This document shows positions 7,663 to 16,987 of a stretch of 64,000 bases of DNA, one piece after another. Each line of letters begins with the position of its first letter. Position 1 is the first letter of the stretch. This DNA comes from Phenylobacterium deserti (GTDB lineage Bacteria; Pseudomonadota; Alphaproteobacteria; Caulobacterales; Caulobacteraceae), in contig CALQQB010000003.1 of NCBI GenBank assembly GCA_943332615.1, positions 124,001-188,000 of the forward strand, in the 5' to 3' direction. A program made the translations under genes and the position numbers. The notes below the pieces were generated by a model. It was given only the letters and a program-made list of their open reading frames with translations, was not told the DNA's origin and did no database searches.

Positions 7663-8046
7663 TCACACCGGCGCCGCCGCCAGCCTCCGCCGCTCGGTCG
7701 ATGTCGCCAGTTCCGCCCAGATCGCGTCCTGCCTGGCCACATCCCCCGCCGCTTCGGCCGCCGCCTGGGCGTCGATCAGCGCCTCGCGCAGGCGGTTGTT
7801 CTCAGTTTGCAGGGCGGAGAGCCGCAGGCTGGGGTCGTCGCCGGGGGCGCCTATCAGGGCGCGGATGGCGTGGTTCTCCTGGACCAGGATCTCGGCCTGC
7901 CGGTCCCAGATCTCGCCCGCCACCATCAGCAGCATGGCCGATAGGCCCAGGTCGCTGGCGCGTTCGGCATCGGGGACGCCCGGCTGGGCGTTCTTCATCA
8001 GCAGACCGGCCAGCTCGGTCAGGACGGAGGGAACTTGCGGGGTCAT
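7663..8046 (-). CDS. Hypothetical protein, helical
   Basis: A 127-residue protein with no motif I recognise. It is predicted mostly helical; residues about 60-110 have a heptad-like pattern (SALQTENNRLREALIDAQAAAEAA) that suggests a short coiled coil. Its ATG overlaps the stop of the phosphotransferase-fold gene upstream by four bases (ATGA), so it is the third member of a P450 - phosphotransferase - hypothetical operon. It may be an accessory or oligomerisation partner of the phosphotransferase-like protein; this is inference from coupling only. Confidence 0.75.
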   Translation of the reverse strand: MTPQVPSVLTELAGLLMKNAQPGVPDAERASDLGLSAMLLMVAGEIWDRQAEILVQENHAIRALIGAPGDDPSLRLSALQTENNRLREALIDAQAAAEAAGDVARQDAIWAELATSTERRRLAAAPV

Positions 8047-9071
8047 AGGCGGCCCATCACTTGCAGCATGGCGCGGTCCTGGGCATTGATCAGCCACCAG
8101 GCCGGATAGATCATGATCGGCGCCTTGTTGCCGCCGGTGGAGAAGGCGGCGGCCGAGCCCACCCAGATGGCCTGACCTTTCACGCAGTTGAACAGAATCC
8201 ACCATTGCAGGGCGTCGCGGTCGGCCAAGAGGCCTGAAGCGGCTTCCCAGATGGCGATGGCTTCATCGGGACTGACGAGGCCCCCGGCCAGACCGGCGCG
8301 GCCGAAGGTCCAGACCGGCTGCAAGCTCCAGCCCAGGTCCTCCATCGGGTCGCCCAGGTGGGCCATTTCCCAGTCGAGGACGCCGTGGATCTCGCCGTCG
8401 TGATCATAGAGAAAGTTGCCGGTCCGGAAGTCGCCGTGCACCACGGCGAGCTTCTGGGCTGGCGGCGGGGGGTTGGCGCGCAGCCAGCGGATGGCGGCCC
8501 GTGTGATCGGCAGGGGCTCGGCGGCATCCTTGTCGATCAGGGCTTCCCAGTGGTCGAGTTCGCGCCGCCAGCAGGCGTCCAGGGCGGGAACTGGCATCAC
8601 CCGGTTCAGCTTCAGGGCGCGGGGGTCGGCCTTGGCGATCTCGCCCAGAATTGTCCACTTGCGCTGGGCCACCCGGGGCAGCACCGCGTCGAAGGCGCCC
8701 GACAGCAGCATCTGTGGCGAGGTCTGGAAGCCGGCGATCTCCTCGGCGATGAAGAACGGATGGTCGAGGTGGCGGCTCGATTCCTCCAGCCACAGCATCT
8801 CCGGCACCGGGACGGCAGAGTTGCGGAAGGCGCGGTAGGCCTCGAATTCGACGCGGCGCTCGGTGTCGATCAGGCTGGCGGGCGGGTCACGCCGCAGGAT
8901 CATCTTGCGCTGGTGGGCGCCGCCGCCCTCGGTCCAGTTCAGTTCGAAACGATAGGTCTCGCGGCTGGCGCCGCCAGAGATCCGCTCGAGGCGCGACACG
9001 GCCACGTCCGCCTCGGGCATCTTGCCGGCGATGTAGTTGGCCAGGCGCGGCTCGAGCGGGTGTGGCACCAC
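8043..9071 (-). CDS. Phosphotransferase family protein (APH fold, ACAD10-like)
   Basis: A 342-residue protein of the aminoglycoside-phosphotransferase/choline-kinase fold with a GTG start. The catalytic loop HGDFRTGN is at 212-219 and the metal-binding Asp233 is in VLDWEMAHLGDP; an N-terminal GGASRETYRF loop binds nucleotide. This subfamily is usually found with acyl-CoA dehydrogenases and fatty-acid genes rather than with resistance genes. In ACAD10/ACAD11 such a domain phosphorylates 4-hydroxyacyl-CoA. It follows the P450 gene after only two bases, so a kinase acting on a hydroxylated lipid or acyl-CoA is a reasonable hypothesis. Confidence 0.85.
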   Translation of the reverse strand: MVPHPLEPRLANYIAGKMPEADVAVSRLERISGGASRETYRFELNWTEGGGAHQRKMILRRDPPASLIDTERRVEFEAYRAFRNSAVPVPEMLWLEESSRHLDHPFFIAEEIAGFQTSPQMLLSGAFDAVLPRVAQRKWTILGEIAKADPRALKLNRVMPVPALDACWRRELDHWEALIDKDAAEPLPITRAAIRWLRANPPPPAQKLAVVHGDFRTGNFLYDHDGEIHGVLDWEMAHLGDPMEDLGWSLQPVWTFGRAGLAGGLVSPDEAIAIWEAASGLLADRDALQWWILFNCVKGQAIWVGSAAAFSTGGNKAPIMIYPAWWLINAQDRAMLQVMGRL

Positions 9072-9073
9072 GG

Positions 9074-10372
9074 TCAGGCGATCTCGAACCGGATGGGCAG
9101 GCGCTTGGGGCCGTTGACGAACACCGCCTCGCTCATCGCCGGTGTGCCCGCCAGCTCCACGGATTTGAGGCGGGGCAGCATTTCCTCCCAGAGGATGCGC
9201 ATCTCCATCTTCGCCAGATGCTGGCCCAGGCAGAGGTGGGCGCCGTAGCCGAACGCCAGATGCCTGTTGGGCTTGCGATCGACGCGAAACTCGTCGGGAG
9301 CCTCGAAGACCGTCTCGTCGCGGTTGCCGGAGGCGTAGCAGAGCATCAGCCAGTCGTTCTGCTTCATCTGGCGGCCGGCAAACTCGGTGTCGGCGGTGAC
9401 GGTTCGCATGAAGGTCTTCACAGGCGTGGTCCAGCGGATGCTCTCATCCACCAGGCCGGGGATCAGCGACAGGTCGGCCTTGACCTTCTTTAGCTCGCCC
9501 GGCCGCTCAGCCAGGGCCCACATGGCGCCGCCGGTGGATGAGGAGGTGGTGTCGTGCCCGGCGGTCGCGACGATGATGTAGTAGCTCATCGCCTCCAGGT
9601 CGGAGATCGGCTGGCCGTCGATCTGGCTGTTGGCGATCAGCGAGGCCAGGTCGTCGGTAGGGTTGGCCCGGCGGGCCTCCGAGAGGGTGCGGAAATAGTT
9701 CGAGAAGTCGACGATCACCCCGAAGTCGATGTTCTGGTCGGTCGCCTGGGCCACCGTGGTCGGCGCCTCGTTGCGCCCAAGCTCCGGATCAGCCGCCCCG
9801 AACAGCTCCTGGGTCAGCTTCAGCATCCGCGGCTCGTCGCTCTCCGGCACCCCCAGGATCGTCATGATCACATGCAGCGGGAAGTGCAGGGCCACCTCGC
9901 TCACGAAGTCGCAGGTCCCGCCCGTGGCCGCCATCTTGTCCACCGACGCCCTGGCGATCACCCGGATGCGATCTTCCAGCTTTTTCAGGTTTTGCGGCAT
10001 GAACCACGCCTGGGTGAGGGCGCGATATCGATGATGGTCGGGGGCATCCATATGGATCAGGGTTCTTAGAAGATGCGGGCTGCCGCCCATCATCTCGCGA
10101 ACCTTCTTGTCCACCGCTTGACTGGTCAGGGTGGGCGCGCGGTCGCCGTTATGGAACAGGTCGTTCTGGCGACTGATCTCCAGGATGTCGGCGTGCCGGG
10201 TGGCGACCCAGAAGGGATCGACCCCTTCGATCTTCGCCACGCCCATCGGCTCATGCTCGCGCAGCCAGCGATAGGTCTCCAGAACCGTCCCGTCGGCATA
10301 GGCGCGGGGCTGGGCCAGCGTATCGGCCAGCGCCTGCGGAATCCGGTGGTCCGCGGCGGTCATCAAACCCAT
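9074..10372 (-). CDS. Cytochrome P450
   Basis: A soluble 432-residue bacterial P450. The heme-thiolate signature FGYGAHLCLGQHLA places the proximal cysteine at Cys381; the I-helix oxygen-activation motif is TAGHDTTSS and an ExxR-type 'VDESIRW' precedes it. The start is the ATG with GAGGA four bases upstream. Class I bacterial P450s need a ferredoxin and reductase, which are not seen nearby. The family resembles CYP125/CYP142/CYP153-like lipid, steroid or terpene hydroxylases. The gene heads a three-gene leftward operon and is divergent from the CrtC/AttH-like gene. Confidence 0.92.
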   Translation of the reverse strand: MGLMTAADHRIPQALADTLAQPRAYADGTVLETYRWLREHEPMGVAKIEGVDPFWVATRHADILEISRQNDLFHNGDRAPTLTSQAVDKKVREMMGGSPHLLRTLIHMDAPDHHRYRALTQAWFMPQNLKKLEDRIRVIARASVDKMAATGGTCDFVSEVALHFPLHVIMTILGVPESDEPRMLKLTQELFGAADPELGRNEAPTTVAQATDQNIDFGVIVDFSNYFRTLSEARRANPTDDLASLIANSQIDGQPISDLEAMSYYIIVATAGHDTTSSSTGGAMWALAERPGELKKVKADLSLIPGLVDESIRWTTPVKTFMRTVTADTEFAGRQMKQNDWLMLCYASGNRDETVFEAPDEFRVDRKPNRHLAFGYGAHLCLGQHLAKMEMRILWEEMLPRLKSVELAGTPAMSEAVFVNGPKRLPIRFEIA

Positions 10373-10562
10373 CTGTCCTCACTCGTCCGTCCGGCTGACG
10401 CAAGGTCATGCAAGACGGACCCTCCCATTTGTCCCTATCGTCACCCGAAGTTGTCACCCCAGCCGTGGCAACCCGCAAGCCATGACCGCGCGGAAACCGA
10501 GTTGATACCCGTAAAAGTGGCGCCGGCCGGCGAGCGCCACACAGAAAGTGATGAGACAGGCG

Positions 10563-11636
10563 ATGCTGACCAAGGGCGATGACTTTCCGATCCACCAGAC
10601 GCCTGAACCGATCGCCTATGCCGGGTCGGACCGCAATTTCTACGATCGCTACTTCTTCAATGCCTATGCGCCCGATGGCTCAGCCTTCGTGGCGGTGGCC
10701 TACGGAGTCTATCCGGCGCTGAGCGTCGCCGACGCCCACATCGCCATCGTGCGGAACGGCAAGGAGAGCTGCCTGCACGCCTCGCGGATCCTGGGCTACG
10801 AGCGGATGGACCTGCAGGTCGGCCCGATCGGCATCGAGATCGTCGAGCCGCTTCAGGTGCTGAAGGTGACCGTCGATCGGACCGATGGCATCGCCGGAGA
10901 ACTCACCTTCGAGGGCCGGGCGTTCCCGATCGAGGAGCCGCGGTTCGTCCGGCGCAACGGCCCGCGCCTGTTCATGGACTACACCCGCCTCACTCAGAAC
11001 GTGCGCGTGTCCGGCTGGCTGGAAATCGATGGCGAGCGGATCGAGGTCGCCGGCTGGGTCGGCACGCGGGATCGCTCGTGGGGGATACGCCCGGTGGGCG
11101 CGGCCGATCCGCAGCCGACGCCGGGGGGCGGGATCGCCGGCTTCTTCTGGCAGTGGGCGCCGCTGAACTTCGCCGACCGATCAGTTTACTTCCACATCAA
11201 CGCCGATACGGACGGCAAGCCCTGGAACACCCGCGCGGTGATCCTGCCGGATGGCGCCGGTCCCGACGGCGGCTACCACACCGACGCCGCGACCATGGCG
11301 GTCGAACTGATCCCCGGCACGCGGCACGCCAAGTCCGGGACCCTGACCATTCCGATGGACCAGGGCGCGGCGACGGTGAAGATCGAGCCGAAGTCGGTGT
11401 TCCTGATGCGCGGCATCGGCTACGGCGGCGACTGGCGTCACGGCGGACTGAAGGGTGAACTGGCGGTGGCCCGCGAGGATATCGACTGCGCCAACTTCGA
11501 CCCGTCCGACATGGGCAACCTACACATCCAGGCGATCAGCAAGGTGACGCTGGCCGAGCCCGGCCGGCCGGAGCAGGTCGGGATCGGCGTGTTCGAGCAG
11601 CTGATCATCGGGCTGTACCGGCCGCTGGGGCTTTAA
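10563..11636 (+). CDS. Hypothetical protein, possible CrtC/AttH-type lipocalin-like fold
   Basis: A 357-residue protein with no signal peptide. It is rich in beta strands, with repeated aromatic-Gly-Asp patterns (NFYDRYFFNAY, GYERMDLQVG, GWVGTRDRSWGIRPVG, GFFWQWAPLNF). The 'D-R-S-W-G-x-R' motif and total length recall the hydroxyneurosporene-hydratase (CrtC)/AttH-like families, which have two lipocalin-like barrels. The start could also be the ATG 12 bases upstream or the GTG at 10548. It is divergent from the P450 operon, so a link to hydrophobic-substrate metabolism is possible. No function is assigned. Confidence 0.75.
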   Translation: MLTKGDDFPIHQTPEPIAYAGSDRNFYDRYFFNAYAPDGSAFVAVAYGVYPALSVADAHIAIVRNGKESCLHASRILGYERMDLQVGPIGIEIVEPLQVLKVTVDRTDGIAGELTFEGRAFPIEEPRFVRRNGPRLFMDYTRLTQNVRVSGWLEIDGERIEVAGWVGTRDRSWGIRPVGAADPQPTPGGGIAGFFWQWAPLNFADRSVYFHINADTDGKPWNTRAVILPDGAGPDGGYHTDAATMAVELIPGTRHAKSGTLTIPMDQGAATVKIEPKSVFLMRGIGYGGDWRHGGLKGELAVAREDIDCANFDPSDMGNLHIQAISKVTLAEPGRPEQVGIGVFEQLIIGLYRPLGL

Positions 11637-11706
11637 GCCTTGCGCAGGGTCAAGGCGTCACCCGGCCGCTGAGGCATGGTCGCGGCCTGAAACCCAAGGA
11701 CGTGAC

Positions 11707-12402
11707 ATGAGCCGCAGCCATCGCGAACTGCACCTGATCGAGCGGGTCGGCTGGCTCCGCGCCGCCGTGCTCGGCGCCAACGACGGCATTGTCTCCACGG
11801 CCAGCCTGATCGTTGGCGTGGCCGCGGCGTCCCAAGGGCGCACCGAGGTCCTGGTCGCAGGCGTGGCGGGGCTGGTCGCCGGAGCGATGTCGATGGCGGC
11901 CGGCGAGTATGTCTCGGTCAGCTCCCAGGCCGACACGGAGCGAGCCGATGTCGCGCGCGAAGCTCAGGAGATCGCGACCCAGCCTGAGTCGGAACTCGCG
12001 GAACTGGCCGCGATCTACGCCGCAAGGGGCGTCGAGCCGGCCCTGGCGCGCGAGGTCGCGACCCAGCTGATGGCCAAGAACGCGCTGGGCGCTCATACGA
12101 GGGACGAGTTGGGAATTTCCATCATGTCGACCGCCCGGCCGGTGCAGGCCGCCCTCACGTCGGCAGCGACCTTCGCGGCTGGCGCGGCGCTGCCGCTGGC
12201 GGCCGCCGCCCTGGCGCCGGCGAACGTGCTGGTTCCGGCGGTGTCGGGCGCCGCGATCGCGTTCCTGGCCCTCCTGGGCGGCATGGGCGCGAAAGCCGGC
12301 GGGGCGCCTGCCTGGAAGGCGGTGGCGCGGGTGACCTTCTGGGGTGCGGTGGCCATGGCGATCACCGCCGGGGTCGGCGCGATGTTTGGGGTTGCGGCCT
12401 GA
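11707..12402 (+). CDS. VIT1/CCC1 family membrane transporter
   Basis: A 231-residue integral membrane protein of the VIT1/CCC1 family, which in yeast and plants moves iron or manganese across membranes. The conserved N-terminal motif 'AAVLGANDGIVSTASLIVGVA' marks TM1, 'GLVAGAMSMAAGEYVSVSSQAD' marks TM2, and three more segments follow after residue 145. The acidic cytoplasmic region between TM2 and TM3 (residues about 78-145) is the metal-binding insertion. It is a single gene on the plus strand facing the tad operon tail-to-tail. Confidence 0.9.
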   Translation: MSRSHRELHLIERVGWLRAAVLGANDGIVSTASLIVGVAAASQGRTEVLVAGVAGLVAGAMSMAAGEYVSVSSQADTERADVAREAQEIATQPESELAELAAIYAARGVEPALAREVATQLMAKNALGAHTRDELGISIMSTARPVQAALTSAATFAAGAALPLAAAALAPANVLVPAVSGAAIAFLALLGGMGAKAGGAPAWKAVARVTFWGAVAMAITAGVGAMFGVAA

Positions 12403-12408
12403 GGTCAA

Positions 12409-13368
12409 TCAGCCCGGCGTGCCGTGGCCGAAAACCCTGACCAGTCTGGCGGCTGCCGGGAGCATCAGGGCGCCCAGCAGCGCCGGGAAGATGAACAGGA
12501 TCAGCGGCACGGTCAGCTTGGCCGACAGGCCCAGGGCCTTTTCCTCGGCACGCAGCATGCGCTTGGCGCGCATGTCCGCGGAGAACACCGAGAGGGTCTC
12601 GCCAAGGCTGGTGCCCATCTCCTCGGCCTGGCGCAGCATGGTGGCCAAGGCGCGGGCGTCGTCGATGCCGAGGCGGTCGGCGAAGGCGGACCAGGCGTCC
12701 TTGCGGGCTCGGCCGGCGCGCAGCTCCAGCACCAGGAAGCGCAGGTGGATAGTGAGGTGTGGGTAGCGCCGCTCCAACTCCTCGGTCACCCGGGTGACGG
12801 CGGCGTCCAGGGACAGGCCAGCCTCCACCGAGGCGACGAGCAGGTCCAGCAGGTCGGGGAAGCCCTCGGAGTACTCCCGCTCGCGGTAGCTCTTGCGGTT
12901 CTTGAGCACGAAGTCGGGGCCGTAGAGCGCGGCCAGAGACACGCCGACGGCCACGCCCAGGGCGATGTTGTTGCTGCCTTTGTGGCTGAGCATGGCCGGC
13001 AGGGTCAGGATGACGCCCAGGGTCGCGACGGCCAGCGCCACCGCCTTGACCCCCAGGAAGATCACCGGCGCCTCGCGGGCGTAGAAGCCGGCCTGCATCA
13101 GCCGCGAGCGGAGCTGTGAGACCTTGGCCGGGTCGCGCACGGCGCTCTGCTGGCCCAGGCGGCGCACCGTCGAGAGAAGCTGCTGGTTCAGACCGCCGGC
13201 CGCGCGTTCCGGGAGTCGACCGCCGGTGGCGATGCCCGCCAGGCGGCTGCGGCGCAGAGTGCGCAGGCGCAACTCTGCGACGCCGGTCCACACCAGGCCG
13301 CCGACCGCGCCGACGGTCAGCACCAACCCGACCACGTAGATCATCGTCTCAAGCGACGGGCCCGCCAT
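12409..13368 (-). CDS. tadC: Tad pilus inner-membrane platform protein TadC (GspF type)
   Basis: A 319-residue membrane protein with a GspF domain (about residues 155-290) and hydrophobic segments near 8-30, 95-140 and at the C terminus (LILFIFPALLGALML). It pairs with TadB to form the platform of Flp/Tad type IVc pili, acting with the CpaF ATPase. It is the last gene of the six-gene operon and starts three bases after the tadB stop. Confidence 0.92.
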   Translation of the reverse strand: MAGPSLETMIYVVGLVLTVGAVGGLVWTGVAELRLRTLRRSRLAGIATGGRLPERAAGGLNQQLLSTVRRLGQQSAVRDPAKVSQLRSRLMQAGFYAREAPVIFLGVKAVALAVATLGVILTLPAMLSHKGSNNIALGVAVGVSLAALYGPDFVLKNRKSYREREYSEGFPDLLDLLVASVEAGLSLDAAVTRVTEELERRYPHLTIHLRFLVLELRAGRARKDAWSAFADRLGIDDARALATMLRQAEEMGTSLGETLSVFSADMRAKRMLRAEEKALGLSAKLTVPLILFIFPALLGALMLPAAARLVRVFGHGTPG

Positions 13369-13371
13369 CGT

Positions 13372-14331
13372 CTAGAGCCTCATGTCGATCATGCGCCGCA
13401 TGATCATGTTGCCGAGGAAGATCCAGAACCCCATTCCGGCCAGCCCGTACTTCACCAGCGGCTCGTCGATCACGTCGCCGTAGAAACGGGGCGAGATCAG
13501 CACGATCATGGTCACGGCGATGAACGGCGCCGAGGTCAGGATCATCGCTGAGGCCCGGCCTTCCGATGACGCGGCCTTGATCTTCAGCCGCATCTTGTGT
13601 CGCTCGCGGATGGTCGAGGCGTTGAGCTTCAGGAGACCCGTCAGGTTGCCGCCGGTCTTCTCCTGCAGGCGTACAGTGGCGGCGAAGAGGTCGAGGTCAG
13701 GATGGCGGCAGCGTTCGGCCATCCGCTCCACGGCTTGCTCCAGGGTAGCGCCATAGGCGATCTCGTCGGCGGCCATGCCGAATTCGGTGCCGACCGGATC
13801 GGCCATCTCGCGGCCCACCAGGGTGACGGCGGCCGGGACCGGGTGGCCGGCCTCCAGCGAGCGGACGATCACCTCCAGGGCCTGGGGCAACTGGAAGCCG
13901 AGGGCCGCGCTCCGCCGGCCGGCCTTGAACTTCAGAATGCCCAGCGGAATCAGCACCCCTCCCAGGACAGCCCCGGCCGCGAAGCCGAGCGGCGCCTTGG
14001 TTAGGAACCCAACCAGAAGGGCGCTGATCAGGGCGGCGGCGGCGGCATAGGTCAGCCATTTCCGCTGGTCGTAGGGCAGGCCAGAGGCGACGATCAGGTC
14101 CGACAGCCAGCGCAGCCGCTCGGCCCGGCCGCCGCTGGCGGTGAGGCCCCGCTGCTTGCGCAGCTCCACCACCAGGGCCGATATGCCATCGACCCTGCGG
14201 GCGACGGTGAGGCGGCGGTTCACCTTCTGCTTCTGGGTGGCCACGCTGAGCAGGCCGATCAGGCCCTGGGCGGCGGCGAACACCGCCAGCCCGATCAGCA
14301 CCATGATGATCAGCTTGGCATCGACGACCAT
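13372..14331 (-). CDS. tadB: Tad pilus inner-membrane platform protein TadB (GspF type)
   Basis: A 319-residue protein with an N-terminal membrane segment (8-28), two central ones (about 92-132) and a C-terminal pair. Its GspF domain contains the conserved 'LPQALEVIVRSLEAGHPVPAAV' segment. It is the TadC partner in the Flp pilus platform. The gene starts three bases after the cpaF stop, so the two are co-transcribed. Confidence 0.92.
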   Translation of the reverse strand: MVVDAKLIIMVLIGLAVFAAAQGLIGLLSVATQKQKVNRRLTVARRVDGISALVVELRKQRGLTASGGRAERLRWLSDLIVASGLPYDQRKWLTYAAAAALISALLVGFLTKAPLGFAAGAVLGGVLIPLGILKFKAGRRSAALGFQLPQALEVIVRSLEAGHPVPAAVTLVGREMADPVGTEFGMAADEIAYGATLEQAVERMAERCRHPDLDLFAATVRLQEKTGGNLTGLLKLNASTIRERHKMRLKIKAASSEGRASAMILTSAPFIAVTMIVLISPRFYGDVIDEPLVKYGLAGMGFWIFLGNMIMRRMIDMRL

Positions 14332-14334
14332 CCC

Positions 14335-15720
14335 TCAGAGCACCTTGTCGGGGTCGAAGTTGCTGGTGTCGTAAGGGATGCCCCGGCGCAGCATCTCGTC
14401 CAGGCAGCGCGGTCGCAGGCCCGTGGCGCGGTGCTCCCCATGGACCGTGCCGTCGGCGTCGGTGTGGGTGCGGTTGAACAGGAAGATGTCCTGCATCTGC
14501 ACCACTTGACCCTCCATCCCGACAATCTCGGTGACGTGGGTGACCTTACGTTTCCCGTCGGAAAGCCGGTTGACCTGCACGACGAGGCCCACCGCGGCGG
14601 CGATCTGGTGGCGCACGGCGTCGGGCCCGATGTTCATGCCGCCCATGGCGACCATCTGCTCGAGGCGGCTGACCGCCTCGCGCGGGTTGTTGGAGTGGAT
14701 CGTGGCCATGGAGCCTTCGTGGCCCGTGTTCATGGCCTGCAGCATGTCGAAGGCTTCCTCGGACCGCACCTCCCCCAGGATCACCCGGTCGGGCCGCATG
14801 CGGAGCGCATTCTTGACCAGCTCGCGCTGGCGGATTTCGCCCTTGCCCTCGATGTTCGGCGGCCGGGTCTCCATGCGCACCACATGCACCTGCTGGAGCT
14901 GCAGCTCGGCGGCGTCCTCGATGGTGATCAGGCGTTCGCCCTCGGGGATGGCCGCGGACAGCGCGTTCAGCAGGGTGGTCTTGCCTGAGCCGGTGCCGCC
15001 GGAGATCACGGTGGAGACCCGGCTCTTGACCGCACCGTAGAGGAAGTCGGCCATCGACTGTGTCATGGCTCCGAACTCGACCAGCTTCTCCAGCGTCAAC
15101 GGCTTCTTGGAGAACTTCCGGATCGAAACGGAGCAGCCGTCGATGGCGATCGGCGGGATCGCGGCATTCACCCGGCTCCCGTCGGGTAGGCGGGCATCGA
15201 CCATGGGCTGGCTTTCGTCGATCCGGCGTCCGACGCCGGCGACGATGCGATTCACGATCCGCAGCAGATGGTCGTTGTCGCGGAAGCGGATAGCGGTGAG
15301 CTCCAGCTCGCCGCGGCGCTCGATGTAGACCTGGAAGGGGCCGTTGATCAGGATGTCGTTGATCGAGTCATCCTTCAGCAGCGGCTCGATCGGCCCCAGT
15401 CCCACCATCTCGTCGTAGATCGAGGCGCCCAATGCCTCCAGCTCCTTGGTGTTGAGCGCCATGCGCTCGTCACGGGCGAACTCGGTCACCTGGCCCAGGA
15501 CCTGCCGACGCAGCTCGGCCTCGTCCAGCTTGTCCAGCTTGGCCAGGTCCAGCTCGTCGATTAGCCGGGTATGCAGGCGAAGGCGCAGGTCGAGGGTGGC
15601 GTCGCGCGGCGGGGCTTTGGGCTTAGACTCGACCCTGGCCGCTGGGGTCGGGGCGGCGACGGGAACCGCCGGCTGCGCGGGTTGCGGCTTCGACGCGCGC
15701 GCGAGGCTGAAGCGACCCAT
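14335..15720 (-). CDS. cpaF: Tad pilus assembly ATPase CpaF/TadA
   Basis: A 461-residue secretion ATPase of the VirB11/PulE superfamily that powers Flp pilus extension and retraction. The Walker A motif is GGTGSGKTT (241-249), followed by an Asp box, the Walker B-like '[20 protein letters not shown]' and the His box '[14 protein letters not shown]'. The N-terminal 45 residues are a Pro/Ala-rich linker, and residues 80-230 form the family-specific N-domain. It is encoded between cpaE and tadB. Confidence 0.95.
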   Translation of the reverse strand: MGRFSLARASKPQPAQPAVPVAAPTPAARVESKPKAPPRDATLDLRLRLHTRLIDELDLAKLDKLDEAELRRQVLGQVTEFARDERMALNTKELEALGASIYDEMVGLGPIEPLLKDDSINDILINGPFQVYIERRGELELTAIRFRDNDHLLRIVNRIVAGVGRRIDESQPMVDARLPDGSRVNAAIPPIAIDGCSVSIRKFSKKPLTLEKLVEFGAMTQSMADFLYGAVKSRVSTVISGGTGSGKTTLLNALSAAIPEGERLITIEDAAELQLQQVHVVRMETRPPNIEGKGEIRQRELVKNALRMRPDRVILGEVRSEEAFDMLQAMNTGHEGSMATIHSNNPREAVSRLEQMVAMGGMNIGPDAVRHQIAAAVGLVVQVNRLSDGKRKVTHVTEIVGMEGQVVQMQDIFLFNRTHTDADGTVHGEHRATGLRPRCLDEMLRRGIPYDTSNFDPDKVL

Positions 15721-15792
15721 CCTACTTCGCTCCCTTCGTGAGCTTCGAAGGATTGGGGATGCGACCTGCGAAGCCTTGGCGAAGCCGGTCCA

Positions 15793-16983
15793 TCAGGCCG
15801 CCTTGGACGGGCTGTCGCGGCGCGCCGGCTGGGCGGACAGCTTCTCGACCAGGGTCTGAACGTCCTTGACGATCTTCGACTTCGGCCGGTGCTGGGCGAT
15901 CGGACCGCCCAGATTGGCAGAGGCGGCGGCGGCTTCCCAGTCGGAGCTGATCCCAGCCTCGGCCTTGCGCTGCAGGGCTTTCTCGGCCTCGACCATGGTC
16001 GGCGCCGGGCCGAACATGCGGCTGGCCAGCCTGTTCAGCACGATGCGCGGCCGCAGGCGGGCGCCGAGCGCGTCCTCAATCTCATCGGAATAGGCGCGCG
16101 CGGCCAGCAGGGCAGGGACCGTGAGCTCGGAGATGATCAGCACCTCGTCGCAGCCGGCCAGCGCCTCCAGGGTCCAGGGGCGGCGGTGGCGCGGCACGTC
16201 CAGGATCACCCAGTCATAGCACTCACAGGCGACCTCCAGCAGCCGCAGCACCGCGTCGCGGCCGACGGCGTCGAAGGCGGTGGGGTCGCGGACCCCGGCC
16301 ATCAGGTCCAGGCCCTTGGACACCGGGGTGACGAAGGCTTGCAGCATGGCTGAGTCGATCCGGTCGGCGGCATTGCCGAACTCCGCCAGCCGCAGCGTCG
16401 GCTGGGCGCCCAGGTAGGCGGCGGCGGCGCCATCGGCCAGATTCAGGTCCACCAGGCAGACGCTCCGGTCCTTGCCCGATGCCATGGCCAGGGCGTTGGC
16501 GATCTCGATGGTGATGGTGGTGGCGCCCGAGCCGCCGACCGCGCCGGTGACCGCCCAGCAACGGCTGTCCCCGGAGGTCGTGACCGGCGCGGGCGCCGCC
16601 TGGGCCAACAGGCCCTGGATCGCGGCGAGCAACTGCTCGGGGCTGAACGGGGCCTCCAGGATGTCGGCGGCCTCCAGGCGCAGGACATTACGGACCAGGC
16701 TGGCCGGCAGCGCCTGGCCCACCATCAGCAGCGGCGGCGCCGGACGTAAAGCGGCGAGCGCCTTCAGCATGCCGGCCAGGGCGGAAGCCTCAAAGGCGTC
16801 GGCGTCGATCAACACCAGGTCGCAGTCGCCAGGGCTCAGCTGCTCAAGCTGCGCCACCGCGCCAATCTCCACCGCAGCGCCCGCCAAGGGTCCGCCGCGC
16901 AGGACGCCCAGCCCGGCGCCCAGGGCCAGGATTTGGCAGCCGTTGAGGGAGGTGAGCGGGGACGCGGACTTGGGACGCAACAT
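15793..16983 (-). CDS. cpaE: Tad pilus localisation ATPase-like protein CpaE/TadZ
   Basis: A 396-residue protein with an N-terminal receiver-like domain (about 17-125) and a MinD/ParA-type domain (140-370). The deviant Walker A motif reads GAVGGSGATT (147-156), with alanine in place of the usual lysine of KGGVGKTT; CpaE/TadZ proteins commonly show such degeneration, so ATP hydrolysis may be weak or absent. It positions the pilus machine at the cell pole in Caulobacter and Aggregatibacter. The gene starts four bases after the cpaC stop. Confidence 0.9.
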   Translation of the reverse strand: MLRPKSASPLTSLNGCQILALGAGLGVLRGGPLAGAAVEIGAVAQLEQLSPGDCDLVLIDADAFEASALAGMLKALAALRPAPPLLMVGQALPASLVRNVLRLEAADILEAPFSPEQLLAAIQGLLAQAAPAPVTTSGDSRCWAVTGAVGGSGATTITIEIANALAMASGKDRSVCLVDLNLADGAAAAYLGAQPTLRLAEFGNAADRIDSAMLQAFVTPVSKGLDLMAGVRDPTAFDAVGRDAVLRLLEVACECYDWVILDVPRHRRPWTLEALAGCDEVLIISELTVPALLAARAYSDEIEDALGARLRPRIVLNRLASRMFGPAPTMVEAEKALQRKAEAGISSDWEAAAASANLGGPIAQHRPKSKIVKDVQTLVEKLSAQPARRDSPSKAA

Positions 16984-16987
16984 CGAA

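Noticed and set aside
8043..9071. Aminoglycoside resistance by the APH-fold protein
   Set aside because: The sequence belongs to the ACAD10-like group beside a P450, and lacks the context or close similarity expected of resistance kinases.
11637..11656. Small GCCTTG...CAAGGC hairpin after the CrtC/AttH-like gene
   Set aside because: The 6-bp stem lacks a T-run and is within chance for this base composition.
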